In this document: piece after piece, positions 35,101-45,761 of the stretch | Layout of the letters: each line of letters begins with the position of its first letter | How positions within the stretch are numbered: the first letter of the stretch is position 1 | Translations under genes and position numbers: made by a program | Assembly (NCBI GenBank): GCA_024345305.1 | Contig: BRON01000004.1 | Span: 1,550,001 to 1,614,000 of the forward strand | DNA from: Mrakia gelida | Taxonomy: Eukaryota > Basidiomycota > Tremellomycetes > Cystofilobasidiales > Mrakiaceae | Reading direction: 5' to 3' | Length of the DNA: 64,000 nt | Notes under the pieces: generated by a model | What the model saw: only the letters and a program-made list of their open reading frames with translations | The model's database searches: none | What the model was told of the DNA's origin: nothing

Positions 35101-37247
35101 CAAACGAGCGGCCGTCAGGAACCTCAAGACGACAGGGAAGTTCACGAAGGAGCAGGTTTCGATCATCTACGGTTCGTCCTTTCGTGCGAAGACCTCGCTT
35201 GCGTCGAGCGAAAGACTGACGCGACTTCTCGATGTTTCGTTCTCAACCTTCCTCAGACAAGTTCTTCGCTGCTCTCTGCACGGCTGATCCTACGAAGGAT
35301 AACGGAACGATCACTGGAAACGGAACTCCTCTTGGGTCGGCGAACCCTGCTGATGAGGGAAGGATCGAGACAAGGATTGATCTCAAGACTTTCAGGTGAG
35401 TCGCGTCCCTTCTTCCTTTCTTCTTCGAGCTCAGCTGAACCCGTTCTCCTTCGTTCCTTCCCGCAGGACCTTCCTTTCCGAGATCGCCACCTGGGCTCGA
35501 GAGGACACCATCATCGTCAACCTTGGATTCGAACGAGTCGAGAGGAAGGTCGCGGATCACGAACTCATCGATCGATTGTTCTACTCATGGGATCGTTCGT
35601 CGAAGGGTGCTCTTTCGCTTCATGTGAGTTTATCTCACCGCCACATCTCCGACGACGCTCCTTTGCTGACCTCTAACTCTCGGTCGCAGGACATCGTCGT
35701 CGGACTGGATCGAATCATCGGAGCCGGTCTGATGGAATCCATCGAGTTCTTCTTCCTCCTTCACGTTCGTCGCTCTCTCCCGTTCCCTACCCTCCTTCCT
35801 CATCCCTTTGCTAACCCCTCCTTCTACATCGTTCAATCCAGGACAACAACAAAGACGGCTACCTCACCAAAGACGAAGTCCTCTCCCTCTCGGAATCCCT
35901 CCTCTTCGTCTTCCGAAACGAACCAGGAGACGCCTTCCTCGCAGCCGTGTCCAAGTTCATCCTCAACGCCTACGAGTTCGGAGACGAGAACTCGCCCACC
36001 ATCCCTGCGCCGATACCTGATGGACAGGGCGATCTGATCCCTGTGGAGAGCATCGAGGAGGAAGGGGTGCAGGTGAGGATGAGGGAGAGAGCGGATTCGA
36101 CGGCCACGCCGGGGCATCACTCGAGTCCGTACTTGAGCTTGGCGACCTTTAGGATGGTGGTGCTGGCTGATGAGGTAAGTAAACCCCTTCCTCTTATTGA
36201 AAAGCTTGAGGAAGAGCAACGAAAAAGGAAACGAAGCTAAGCTGATCGCGTCTCTCGACTTTTTTCTTCGTCGTTCAAAACAGCTCCTCGAAGCCTTCTT
36301 CGAATCGGATCTCTCGGAATCCTTCCAGCTGGAACCGGTGGCGAACTACCGAGCTGCTCAGCAGGCTAAGACTGGTCTTTGGGGAGGAGTGAGTCTTCGT
36401 TTCTCGTTGCTCGTCGAGCCTTGTCTTCGTCTCGCTGACCCTGCCTTCTTCGTTCTTCTCCCTCCTCAGCTCATGGGTATGGTCTTGACCGACGAGAACA
36501 AGACCAGTTTCAACAGCTTCGCCGACGGGATCGGTCAACGTTTCGGAAGACATCAGGTTGGTCCACCAGGCGTTTGCGTTCTTCTTCGTTCGAACGCGTC
36601 TCCGTCGCTGACCTCCCGCCCTCGCTTCGTTCGTTCCTCTTGCTCCAGGTCGTCCACCGACCCGCAATCGGCAAACCCGACGCTCCCACCGAACCCAAAC
36701 CACGTGAATCCCTCCTCGTCGGCAACCGAGACGAAGGTCGTCGTCCCTCCATCTCGTCGATCTCCTCTTCCATCAAGACCACCGCTTCGGCTTCGACGCT
36801 CGCGGCGGAGAAGAAGGAGAGGGAGGAGAAGGAGATGGTTCAGAGAGCTAACGAGGCGGTGATGGAGAGGCAGAGGTTCGCGATAGATGATGTTGGGGAT
36901 GATGATGATGCGGGCGATTTGGGAGGGGCGGAGGAGGAGGACGATGGGGTTATGGATGAGGTGAGTTTTGGAAGAGCTAGTGGCTGGGTTTGGGGAGTTC
37001 GAGAGGACGAGCGCTGACTTGCTTTCTCCTTTCTCTTCTGATCGTGCTCGTGCATCAGGTCGAGGCTTTCCTTCGAGCGAACGGAGCGGACGATGTGGGA
37101 CTTACAGGGAAGGACGCTGAACAGGCTCAAGGTGGGTCGTCGTCGTCCCTTCTCTCTCCTCTCTCTCGTCTCGCCCTTCTCCTCGCTGACTCCCTTCCGT
37201 GTCGTTCATCAGCTCTCCTCACTGCCAAACCAATGGAAGGGTTCTAG
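32101..37247 (+). CDS. GYP2: GRAM-TBC-EF-hand Rab GTPase-activating protein (Gyp2/Mdr1-like)
   Basis: About 23 exons join in phase. Order: GRAM domain ([32 protein letters not shown]); a Gly-rich insert near 33030-33065; TBC domain with [90 protein letters not shown]; then an EF-hand-like segment ([20 protein letters not shown]) and an acidic C-terminus. This is the TBC1D9/Gyp2 layout; such proteins stimulate GTP hydrolysis by Rabs of the Golgi and endosome. The arginine-finger motif IxxDxxR of canonical TBC domains is not obvious: the region reads [11 protein letters not shown], where the Arg precedes and no Asp is seen, so activity by the classical dual-finger mechanism is uncertain. One exon, LFQIGLA, is 17 nt (about 34611-34627). 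Confidence 0.87.
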
Positions 37248-37711
37248 GTCTTGGTTTCGATATCGGTCGCCCTATCTTCTCGCTTCGTAGAGTTTCATGC
37301 TTTCGTTTGTTCGTCCGACGAGTCGACTCGACGCGCGCGTCTCGTTTCTTTCTTCTTTCTTTCTCTTCACTCTTGACTTTGACCATGCTGTGTGGTAGTG
37401 CTTTCTCGGCTTTCTTCTTTCTATCTTCCACATCCTCCTGATGATGATCGACTCTGACGAACCCAACTCTGGGCGCGTGTGAGTGTGAGCGAGAAGTCGA
37501 CGCGCGTGCGGTTTTGCTCGCTCTCTTTCGATCTATGCGTTCGTCTTCACTCTCTTCAATCCTTCGGGTCTCATTCGATCAGCTGTCATCTCCGGGCTGT
37601 CGTCTTTTTGTTCGCTAAGTCATTTAGGTTCTACCGGATTCGACGTACTCGACGTTCAACGCACGACATCTAACCTACTCGATCCGACGACTCGTCCTCC
37701 TCGAGACTCGC
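37248..37711. other. Convergent 3' regions
   Basis: 3' flanks of the Rab-GAP gene (+) and an F-box-like gene (-). T-rich runs (TTTCTTTCTTCTTTCTTTCTC near 37345) may act in 3'-end formation. No supported ORF. Confidence 0.3.
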
Positions 37712-39542
37712 TCAATGCCCTCCGATGACGATAGGAGGTGGTCGAGGTGGTGCTGGTCGTCTCGTGTCTGGCCCGATGTGATGATGGATGTCCTGTTGAA
37801 GGCGAACGAGGGGGGAAGAGGGGCAAGCAAGAAGGGAGAGCGAACGAGACGCGTCAGAAAGCGATCAAGCGAAGGAGGAACCGATGTGAGCAGCTTCTCT
37901 ACCTACAACGGACCCATGAGATAAACGAGAACTCACGAACTCATCTCCCAAAGTGACCTTGTACTTCCTCCTCTGCTCTGTGTTCCCTTCGAATCGACTC
38001 AAAACCGCCAGCAACCTCTCCTCGTCTCCCTTCTCCGACACCAAGATCTCAACCCCCCCATCTCCCACCTCCTTGCATTCTCCTATCCCTCGGATGTCCA
38101 GTTCCCTCACAAGACCCAACCAAGCCTCCTCCTCATCAAACCCAGCCATCCTCGCCCGCTCGCCAAACCCTTCCCTTGCGCTCCTCCTGAAATCGAACAC
38201 GAGGTAAGGTTTCTTCTCGTACGTTCCTCCCGTGAACGGAAGCCAGACCCTCGAGTTTTCGAACCCCGGGATGAAGATCTTCTCGCAGTGAAGGACTCCA
38301 CTGGACGAAGTTTTGAACAGCCTCGACCACCTCATGAAAGCGTTCATCATCCAGAGCTGATCGCTGTTGACGATGTCGTAGAACGCGTCCTCCTTCTCCG
38401 GGGTGTAGATTTGGGAGTAGGTTTTCGGGTTGAGGTGGGCGAAGACGTTAAGCTGGTAATCGACAGGTTCGTTCGCTCTCCATTCGAGGATGAGGTGGTT
38501 GATGGGGAGATGGAAAGAAGGGTTTGGGAGACGCGAGCGAGGGAGTCGAAGGCGAGGGTCATGGAGGAGGGGGTTTGAGGGAGGAGGTGGGAGGTTAAAG
38601 TGGAGGTTGAGGAGGTGGCGAAAACCTAGGTAGAGGTGGAGTCGAGAGGTGATGGGAGGTGGTGGGGACGGCTGCGAGAGGAGGGAGATGGAAGGGAGCG
38701 AGGGAGGGAAGGAGGAGGAACGTGAGCTTTCGTTGTTCGTCTTCGAGTCCCTCCTTCGTGGCGCGAACAGGGAGAACGAGCGTTCTCTCACCTCGTGGAA
38801 CAGGCAAGCCATCTTGAAGTAGGAGTCTACGAGGAGATCTCGCCATAAGAGAGGTCCTGCGACCTTGAGGAGGGGGTAGCAGACGAGGGAGAAAGAAGCG
38901 AGAGTCGAAGGGTCCTCCGTCTCGCGGACGATGGCGAGGACGATCTCCCAGGGAACGCTTGGAGAGAAGTCGGGGGACAACGACGAGGGGGGCGTATCGA
39001 CGTCCATGCTCTGAAAGTTAAAGAAAGAGGTTCAGCGAAAACAAGGGAAGAAACGGAGGCAGGGAGGGAGGGAAGGGTCGGAGGGAGGGGACGTTGAGCT
39101 CACGAGAATCTCTGCCGACTGAGGCTCGTCTGAAGGAGGGTGTTGGTTCCCAAAGTCAGGATTTGGCCCGTAAGGGCCCTGATCCACGGAGTATAGGGAG
39201 ATCGACCAGACTTGTGGCTGATGTGGTGGTTGAGACTGTCCGAGCTGACCTCCGAAGAAGCCTCCTCCTCCTCCGAACATCAAAGGATGTTGCTGCTGCT
39301 GAGGTTGACCGAACATGCCTCCTGGTACGGGAGCTGGAAGACTACCGAAGAGACCTGTCGGAAATGGAGCGGGTGTAGCACCTGAGGGAGGGATTAGAAC
39401 GAGACTCGTGAGCGACGAGGGGAGACGAAGGACGCACTGAAGAAGGGAGAGACGAGGGCTTACCGAGGATGGGTTGAGCTGGCTGAGGCGGTTGTTGCTG
39501 CTGAAGGGCCTGTCCCCAGGCGGCGTCCCCATCTCCGAACAT
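37712..39542 (-). CDS. F-box-like protein with Gln/Pro/Gly-rich N-terminus
   Basis: About five exons on the minus strand in phase. The N-terminus is low-complexity: MFGDGDAAWGQALQQQQ, then FPTGLFGSLPAPVPGGMFGQ and a Gly-rich run, with FG-type spacing reminiscent of disordered scaffold regions. After SMDVDTPPSSLSPD comes an F-box-like segment VPWEIVLAIVRETEDPSTLASFSLVCYPLLKV...LLWRDLL. The rest (LILEWRANEPVDYQLNVFA, VNSDQLWMMNAFMRWSRLF, CEKIFIPGFENSRVWLPFTG) has no family I recognise but is clearly coding. A last short exon gives the C-terminus (about 37788-37712). The preceding intron contains GACGCGTC overlapping its CTGAC branch site. Confidence 0.65.
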
Positions 39543-40207
39543 GGCTGAGATAAAGGGAGTGAGAAGCAAAGTGCGAGGTGGTGGCAAGGAAGGGAGGTGA
39601 AACGAGGAAAGTCGCTTCAGCTCGAGCTCGTTCCCGGAAAGGCGTGAGTCACCCGTCGGTCGTGTATGTTGAAGAATTGCACGCTTGCGACTATCTTCTG
39701 TTTTCTTATCCATATTTCTACGAGGCTGAGGTCTGCATCTCCTCTCGAGGTCTGCATCTCCTCTCAAACCGGGCAGATCGCTGCGATTCGTTCGCGAAGT
39801 GCGTGTCGCGTTGCGCTTCATCACCTTCTCCGCTCTTTCTTCCGTCGCGCGGCCCTCGCTGGCTTGAAGATTATACCCTCGCAGAAATCGTATCTGAGGA
39901 CATAACGAGTAAGACGAGTTTGCATATCAGGGACTTGGCTAGCCCATCGTGCAACACCTCGTCCCTTTCTGGGTTTTTCCGTTTCGTTGGTTTCCTCTTC
40001 GGTCGCAGGGATGACCCCTAGTAGTTAGCATCGCAGGTTCAAATCCCTCCTCTAGTTTATGGACATTAGCTTTTTGGATCGCTCCTCAAGGGCGGCTTGA
40101 CTTCGCTGGGCGAGTTTCGCTCACGACTGAACCAGCCATCTCGGCGCGTCGAGTTTCGATCGGCGAGCTTTCCTTCTTCCTAGCGAGAACGAGGACAAGG
40201 GACGAGC
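39543..40207. other. Intergenic; two-copy 19-bp tandem repeat
   Basis: Upstream region of the Gln-rich F-box gene and 3' flank of the next minus gene. It holds a perfect two-copy tandem repeat (39728-39765) and a tRNA B-box-like GGTTCAAATCC at 40036 that has no matching stem. No supported ORF. Confidence 0.4.
39728..39765. repeat. 19-bp tandem duplication, two copies
   Basis: GAGGTCTGCATCTCCTCTC occurs twice without a spacer, at 39728-39746 and 39747-39765. It looks like a small recent slippage duplication about 190 bases upstream of the start at 39542. Confidence 0.9.
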
Positions 40208-41711
40208 TCATCGACATGGGATTCGTTTAAATCTACTCAGATGTTGTATAGAGGTAAACTGAGAAAAAGAGGAGAGAAGGTCAGCGAGGTTGTGAGTCGA
40301 GGCAAGAAGCCAGTGGAGTGCAGCTTACAAAATCGAGAACGCCGAGCCCTGCGACCGACGAGCTGAGCGAGGTGAAGGTGGACTCTTGATATCGACGACT
40401 GGGAGGTGTCTCCGTGACCTGAAAGGGAGAAAGGAAGAAGGATGGTACAGAGTCAGCGGCGATCTACAAAAAGTCGAGCGGCGGGTCGCGAGCCAGACTC
40501 ACGAGAGAGCGAGGCGTGTGATCCACGAGGAACTCAACAGTTGACGGCGTCGAACAGCAGTCGATGAGGTCTGAGAAGGAGACAGAGCGAGAAAACGTCA
40601 GCACGGTCGAGGAGAGGCAAACGGACGAGACCTCACGCAGTCGACGCGTCGGACAACTCACAACCCAATCTCAAAGCTGACAAGAGCCTGCATCCGAGCA
40701 CGGTCATCCTCCGAGGCGACCCGTTCTACCAGCAACTTGTCAACCCGTGTTCGCAAGTAACGACTCTGCTCCTCCGTAGGCAAGCAAACAACGACCTTCT
40801 TCACCCTCGCCAACCAGAGCGACGACCGCGCCGTCCAGTATGCGAGATAGGTCCCAATCGGACGTCCTGTGCGGTTTGACCCAGCCGTACGATGACCTCT
40901 TTGCTTCCCTTTCGCAAGCAACGCCAGTCCAAGATCTCCGTAGCCTCCAAGTCTCTAAACTCGAGGAGGGAGAGGTTGTTCCAGCGCGCGTGCAAGATGT
41001 CGACGGAGGGAATGCGAGATTTGGAGAGGGGATGATGATCTGAGGTGAGGTATACGCGTCGAGGGTCGAGGTGAGGAGTAAGGTACATCCAGGCCTTGTG
41101 GGTCAGGATCCGGGTCCGGGTAGGGCTGAGGAAGCGAAGGGTGAGGGAGTCGATCTCGACGATGCCGAAGGGGTTCGGTGAACGATCCCGAGAGAAGGCA
41201 GTGATGGACGTTGGGTTGTCGGTGGGAGAAGGAGTGAAGGTGAGGGACCGTATCCGACGGAGGGAGAGGTAGGGCTCGGGTTGAGGTTGATGGGAGGAGT
41301 CCTACAATGGAAAGGGGAAGGAGGGACGGAAAGGAGGTGAGCTTCGACCTCGAAGGTTTCCGTGCTTCGAACGCAGAACAACGATCCTCCAGAGCTGGAG
41401 AAGTTACTCACTCGAGGACAAAACAGTCTGGCCATGACATTGAATCCGGTGATGATGATCTCGTCGTAAAGGAGAGGGGAGGAGAGCTCGAGGAACTCGA
41501 GGGAGAGGGAGGAGGTCACAGCCAGCGTCGAGGGATCGCAGAAGCGAAGGATGTATTTCTTGAGCTCGGTAGGTAGAAGAGGGAGGGGTAGAGTGGTAGA
41601 GCTGGGGATCGAGGTGGAAGGGGAAGGATGGGATGGTCCGTTGGAAGGAGAGGAGGATGAGAAGGGAGGGAGGGTCGAGGTCGAGGAGGGAGGAGCGATG
41701 ATAGCGGCCAT
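40208..41711 (-). CDS. F-box-like protein; 3' half of model uncertain (possible frame break)
   Basis: Start at 41711 (MAAIIAPPSSTS). A Ser/Pro-rich leader precedes LPLPLLPTELKKYILRFCDP, STLAVTSSLSLEFLELSSPLLYDEI: the usual F-box-like opening in basidiomycetes. After an intron (about 41412-41303) the protein continues RIRSLTFTPSPTDNPTSITAF and SVDILHARWNNLSLLEFRDLE to VIVRLGQTAQDVRLG. There the frame appears to change, near 40850, to TYLAYWTARSSLWLARVKKVVV and PTEEQSRYLRTRVDKLL. One missing base would restore the frame. Downstream splice choices are ambiguous (donor GTCAGC at about 40673 or GTGAGT at about 40662), so the end at 40208 is one of several options. Function beyond F-box likeness is unknown. 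Confidence 0.5.
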
Positions 41712-42308
41712 CTTGGATGTCGTGGAGAGTCGGGTTGGATGGAAGGAGACGCTGAGCTGATGGAGGAGACGAAAATGTGCCGTATGGATCCGAGGAGGCG
41801 TTGAGAGAGAAAGGTGGTCTTCGAGATGCTGGACGTTGAAGAAGAGGAGCGAGCTCGTCCAAAGTGAGCTCGGTTCTCCTCCCTCCCCCTGCTCCGCCCT
41901 TTGCGTTGCGAGACCCAAAGAAGGACACTCGAATCGGGACGTCGTCAAATGTGACTGAGAGTCCGATACCTTCGAGAGACCTCAAGTCTGCCACAAAGAT
42001 CTCCGACGAGAATTTTACGTCGCGTCGCTCTGGTGGAGACGTCGTGAAGGAGAAACGAGTGTGATTGAGATGCAAGAAAACGAAGTGAAGGGTGCGTGTC
42101 GCCAAGTCCAAAGTCAAGAAACGAGCACAGCGGAGGGGTAGGGTAGGGTAGGTATCGCATGCAAAGAGGAGACGAACGAGCAAGGGCAGAAAGTGCAAAG
42201 GGGGGAACAGCAGCGAGACAAGTCCGTGAGTTTTTCAAAGCGAACGACCAAGAACAAAGAAGGGAAGAGACGAGTAGCTAGAAACGAAAACTAAGAGCAT
42301 GTCTGGGT
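41712..42308. other. Upstream region of an F-box-like gene with an unexplained open frame
   Basis: Promoter of the F-box-like gene and 3' flank of the glycoprotein gene. On the minus strand one frame stays open from about 42198 through this region into the F-box exon in a different frame, and parts read like protein (DVKFSSEIFVADLRSLEGIG, LSVTFDDVPIRVSFFGS). It may be an unrecognised upstream exon or gene, or chance. A short GTAGGGTAGGGTAGG run lies at about 42136-42151. Confidence 0.35.
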
Positions 42309-44831
42309 TTAAAGCAAGAGGGCGAGACCTCCGAGTCCAACGAAGGCTCCGGTGGCGAGGAGAGCGAAGACGTTGGTGTTGGACGCGACGGACCTAGATC
42401 CAGCTCCAGCAGCGGCGGTGGAGGAAGCGGAAGCGGAGGCTCCAGAGACGGCAGCTCCAGTAGCTGAGCCAGAAGCTCGAGTGGAGGTGGAGGATCGAGA
42501 TCCAGAAGCAGCGGCTCCGGTGGTGCTGGCGGAGGTCTGGACGGCGGAGGAAGCAGACGCGACGGCGGACGATCCTGAAGCGACAACTCCTCCGGTGGGG
42601 ACGAGACCGTTGGTGGGGATTCCGTCTGAGGAAAATGGAGAGGGATGGTCAGCCAAGGGAATGAATTGAAGAAGGAGGACAAGAGGTCGATCGAGGCTCA
42701 CTGGAGATGGAGGTGAAGGTCTGGCAGTTGGAGGTGGCGGGAGTAGAGAAGGGAGCGGCAGGGGTAACGGTGTTTCCGACGGTGTAGGTCTGGGGAGCTC
42801 CTCCGGCGTCGGTGTAGGTTCCGATGTCTCAAGGAAAGCAAGAGAAGAGGAGGAGAGGAGTCAGCGAGATTCGGACGCGTCGAACAAACGGGATGGAAGA
42901 GGACTCGAGGACTCACAGAGCTGTCGGAAGGTCGAGGTAGATCCGTCGGCCTGGGGGTAAAGACCAGGAGGGGCGGCAGCGTCTCCGTCGCACGAGGTGA
43001 AGGAGTTGTTGCTGGGTTGGAGAAGGGAAGACGCGTCAGGTTTGAGTTCAACAACAGGGAACGATAGAACGAGAGAACGGTGTAGACTTACGAGTAATCT
43101 CCAGGCATGACGAACTGACAACCCATCACATCAAGCTCGTGCTCGCACTGAAGAGCAGCTGAGACGGAGGAGGTCTCGGCGGTGCAGATTCGCTGAGGAG
43201 GAGGGTCGAAGAGGAGGAGGCGTGGGAGTCAGCGAGCGGTCGAGAGCGAGACGTTTCCCTCTGTTTTGATCGCGAGTTGGACCGAGCCTCTTCTTCTCGT
43301 GTGGCAGAGGAAGAGGAGGTAGGGATGGAGGAGAAAAGGAGGAATAGAAGGACTCACGAGGCAGTATTCTGTTGGGAAGGAGCGAAAGACGGGAGAGAGA
43401 GACACGAGAGAGAGGTCACGTCAGCAAAGATCGCGCGAAGAGGTTTCTCGCGAGTTGAAAAGGTTATCAAGGGAAGAGTCTGGGTCTCACGGTTGTACGA
43501 CATCTGTTGGAGAAGGAGGGATAAAGCGAGAAAGTCAGCAAAGATCGGGCAAAGAGCTTGTCCGAGGCAAAGATCGAGGCAAAGATCTCTGCCGAGGTCA
43601 AAGATCGGGGCGGGCGACTCAAACTCACAAAGGACATCCACTCCTCGTAGAAGACATCGTTTCCAGAGACGTTGGAGGTAACGTTTCCTCCGATCTGAGG
43701 AAGGGGGAAGACAAGACGGCGTTCAAAGTCAGCTCGAGCTCAGTCGCGTCCTTGCTCCTTCTTCTTGGCGTCCCACCTGTCAAAGTCTGATCCAGATTAG
43801 GACGTACAGGGTTTCCGAGGTTCTCAGCTCCGTGAGGATCGAGCTCTCCTCCGTCATCTACGAGAACGAAGGAAGAAAGGAGGTCAGCGACACGTTGAAC
43901 AACAAGCGATGTCGAGCGATGATTGAAGCGAACTGACCTCCGTAAGGGATGTTGATCTTGGTTCCGTCGAAGTATCCCTGGATCTGAACGTAGAGGGGAG
44001 TCTTGATGAAGTGGGCAGAGTAGATGGTTCCGTCGGGAATCAACCTGCGAAACAGAAAAAGTTGGAACGAACGATCAGCCTTGGGGACGAGAGTGTGCGC
44101 TCGGCGAGGAACAAGACAGCGACGAACCTAGCGTTGTTTCGAGCCTGCAGGCAATAAGCGACAACTATGGGCTCGACGTTTCCGATTAAGGAGTCGGGTC
44201 CTGGGAGGGTGGGAAGCAAATTTGGTGGGAAGGTTGGGCAAAGAGGGAAGAAGGGGAGGAGGAGAACGAGCCAAGGTCAGCGCGTCGGTCCTTCCGTTCT
44301 CCTGAGACTGATCGTCCTCAACCCCTCGTAGCTCTCTCGCCCAGCAAGTTTCGAAGAAGAGACCCACCTTCCTCAGGAGGACCGAAGAGACAGAAGTCGT
44401 CTGTTGACAAGAGGAGCGAAAAGAGAGAAGGGAAGAGATCAGGCGTCGGCTTGAAAGCGAGCTGTCGATCTAGACAGATGGCGAGGGAAGGAAGGAAGGA
44501 AAAGAGAACGCACCAATGCCGTTGAGGGTCAAAAGTCGAGCCATAGAGGTCTGGTTGATGGCAGCTCCGGGAGCAGCGAGCTCAGGGGACTGAAAAATTG
44601 AGAGGGAGGGAGGGGAGTCAGGTCAAGTATCGACGAACAACAAAGCGGGCGAGGTGACATCGTCCAACTCGTCCTCCCTCTTCCCTCCCTCCTTTTTCGA
44701 CGTAGATATGTCGATATAGCACTTACACTCGGGTTATTTTCCCCGTTGGGGAATGTAGCAATGACTTGTCCGTTGACAGCAGAAGCAAGGAAAGCGGACG
44801 AGAGGACGGCGAGGGAGAGAACGGACTGCAT
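42309..44831 (-). CDS. Secreted GPI-type glycoprotein (mannoprotein / macrophage-activating-glycoprotein-like)
   Basis: About 12 exons on the minus strand in phase. A clear signal peptide (MQSVLSLAVLSSAFLASAVNG) is followed by a Cys-containing ectodomain: DDFCLFGPPEEG, GNVEPIVVAYCLQARNNARL, YVQIQGYFDGTKINIPYG, DDGGELDPHGAENLGNPV, FYEEWMSF, CEHELDVMGCQFVMPGDY and a block containing SFTSCDGD and PPGLYPQADG. A Ser/Ala/Thr-rich stalk then ends in a hydrophobic tail (FALLATGAFVGLGGLALLL) as in GPI-anchored wall proteins. The DDGGELDPHGAENLGNPV block is one I associate with basidiomycete proteins annotated as macrophage-activating glycoproteins. Two successive exons are very short: 13 nt (43491-43503) and 11 nt (43358-43368). 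Confidence 0.8.
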
Positions 44832-45761
44832 GCTGAGGGCTGAAAAGGAAGGGAGGGGGAAGGTTGGTTGGGGCGAAGTTGCGGGATTAAGAGAGGACTG
44901 AAGGGGTTGAGGAGCGAGGTACGAGAGTTGCGAGGGCGACCGTCGATATACGAGATTAAGAGAGAGGGAGGGAGGGAGAGGGATGTGGATGAGAGGAGGA
45001 AGGGAAGGGAGGGAGGGAATTTGCCTTCGGGTCCCTTCCCTCGCCAAGGCGAGGACTTCAGTTTCCTTTCAGCGGGGGCTGACTGCGAGCTTGGGTTAGC
45101 TAACCACTGCAAGAAACGGCTGCTCGGACGTGCGAAGTAGTAGATACCGAGAGAAAAGTGGTTGAGATCGTGGTTAAGAGCGAGGACGATCCGAGGGGAA
45201 GGAAGGAGGGTGTTGAGCTTCGTTGTTTTTGGACACACTGCGCCGGAGTTCATTTGCTGGCTCATCTCGGTGGTCGGAGGGAGACAAAATTTGGTGGGAG
45301 TACCAAGGGATGCTTGCCTCAAGCTCTGAATATCTCTCGGTGTGAGTTTTGCAGCTCAGAGGTGCGTTTCAACGTCGTTCGTTCGAGGTTTCGCGAGATA
45401 GACGACGCGTCCCTCCTCCCCCCCTCCTCGCCATTTTTTCAGCGTCCGGAACGCGTTTTTCGAACCAGAAGCCAATCTCGTCCGAGTTATCTAGTGCGAG
45501 GAAGATCCTTCTCAGGCGACCACTCCGTAGGGACGTTCGCCCGTCCGCTCGACGTCCAAGATTCGTTCGTTCGTGACGAGTCGCGATCCGTACGCGTCGA
45601 CGTGTTTTTGTTTCCCTCTTTCCCCTCGCCTCTCCTCACTCTTCCATAGAATTACGCGCTCAAAAGAGCTTTCAATCGTCAAGAACCGAAACTCAACTCA
45701 GCTAAACTACCAAGCGACGAAGCAAGCCAAAAAGCAGAACCAAATCTAGACCGATGCTAGT
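44832..45761. other. Long intergenic region, tandem minus genes
   Basis: Promoter of the glycoprotein gene; long for this compact genome, which suits a regulated cell-surface gene. It has purine-rich GAGAGGGAGGGAGGG runs near 44960-45015 and one GACGCGTC at 45404. No ORF with codon bias or intron support. Confidence 0.4.

Noticed and set aside
40030..40055. GGTTCAAATCC, a tRNA B-box-like sequence
   Set aside because: The flanking bases (GCAGG and CCCTC) do not form a T-stem, no A-box or acceptor stem is found at a suitable distance; at best a decayed tRNA fragment.
42134..42152. GTAGGGTAGGGTAGG, telomere-like
   Set aside because: Only about three units inside a gene-dense region; too short to mean a telomere or an interstitial telomeric array.
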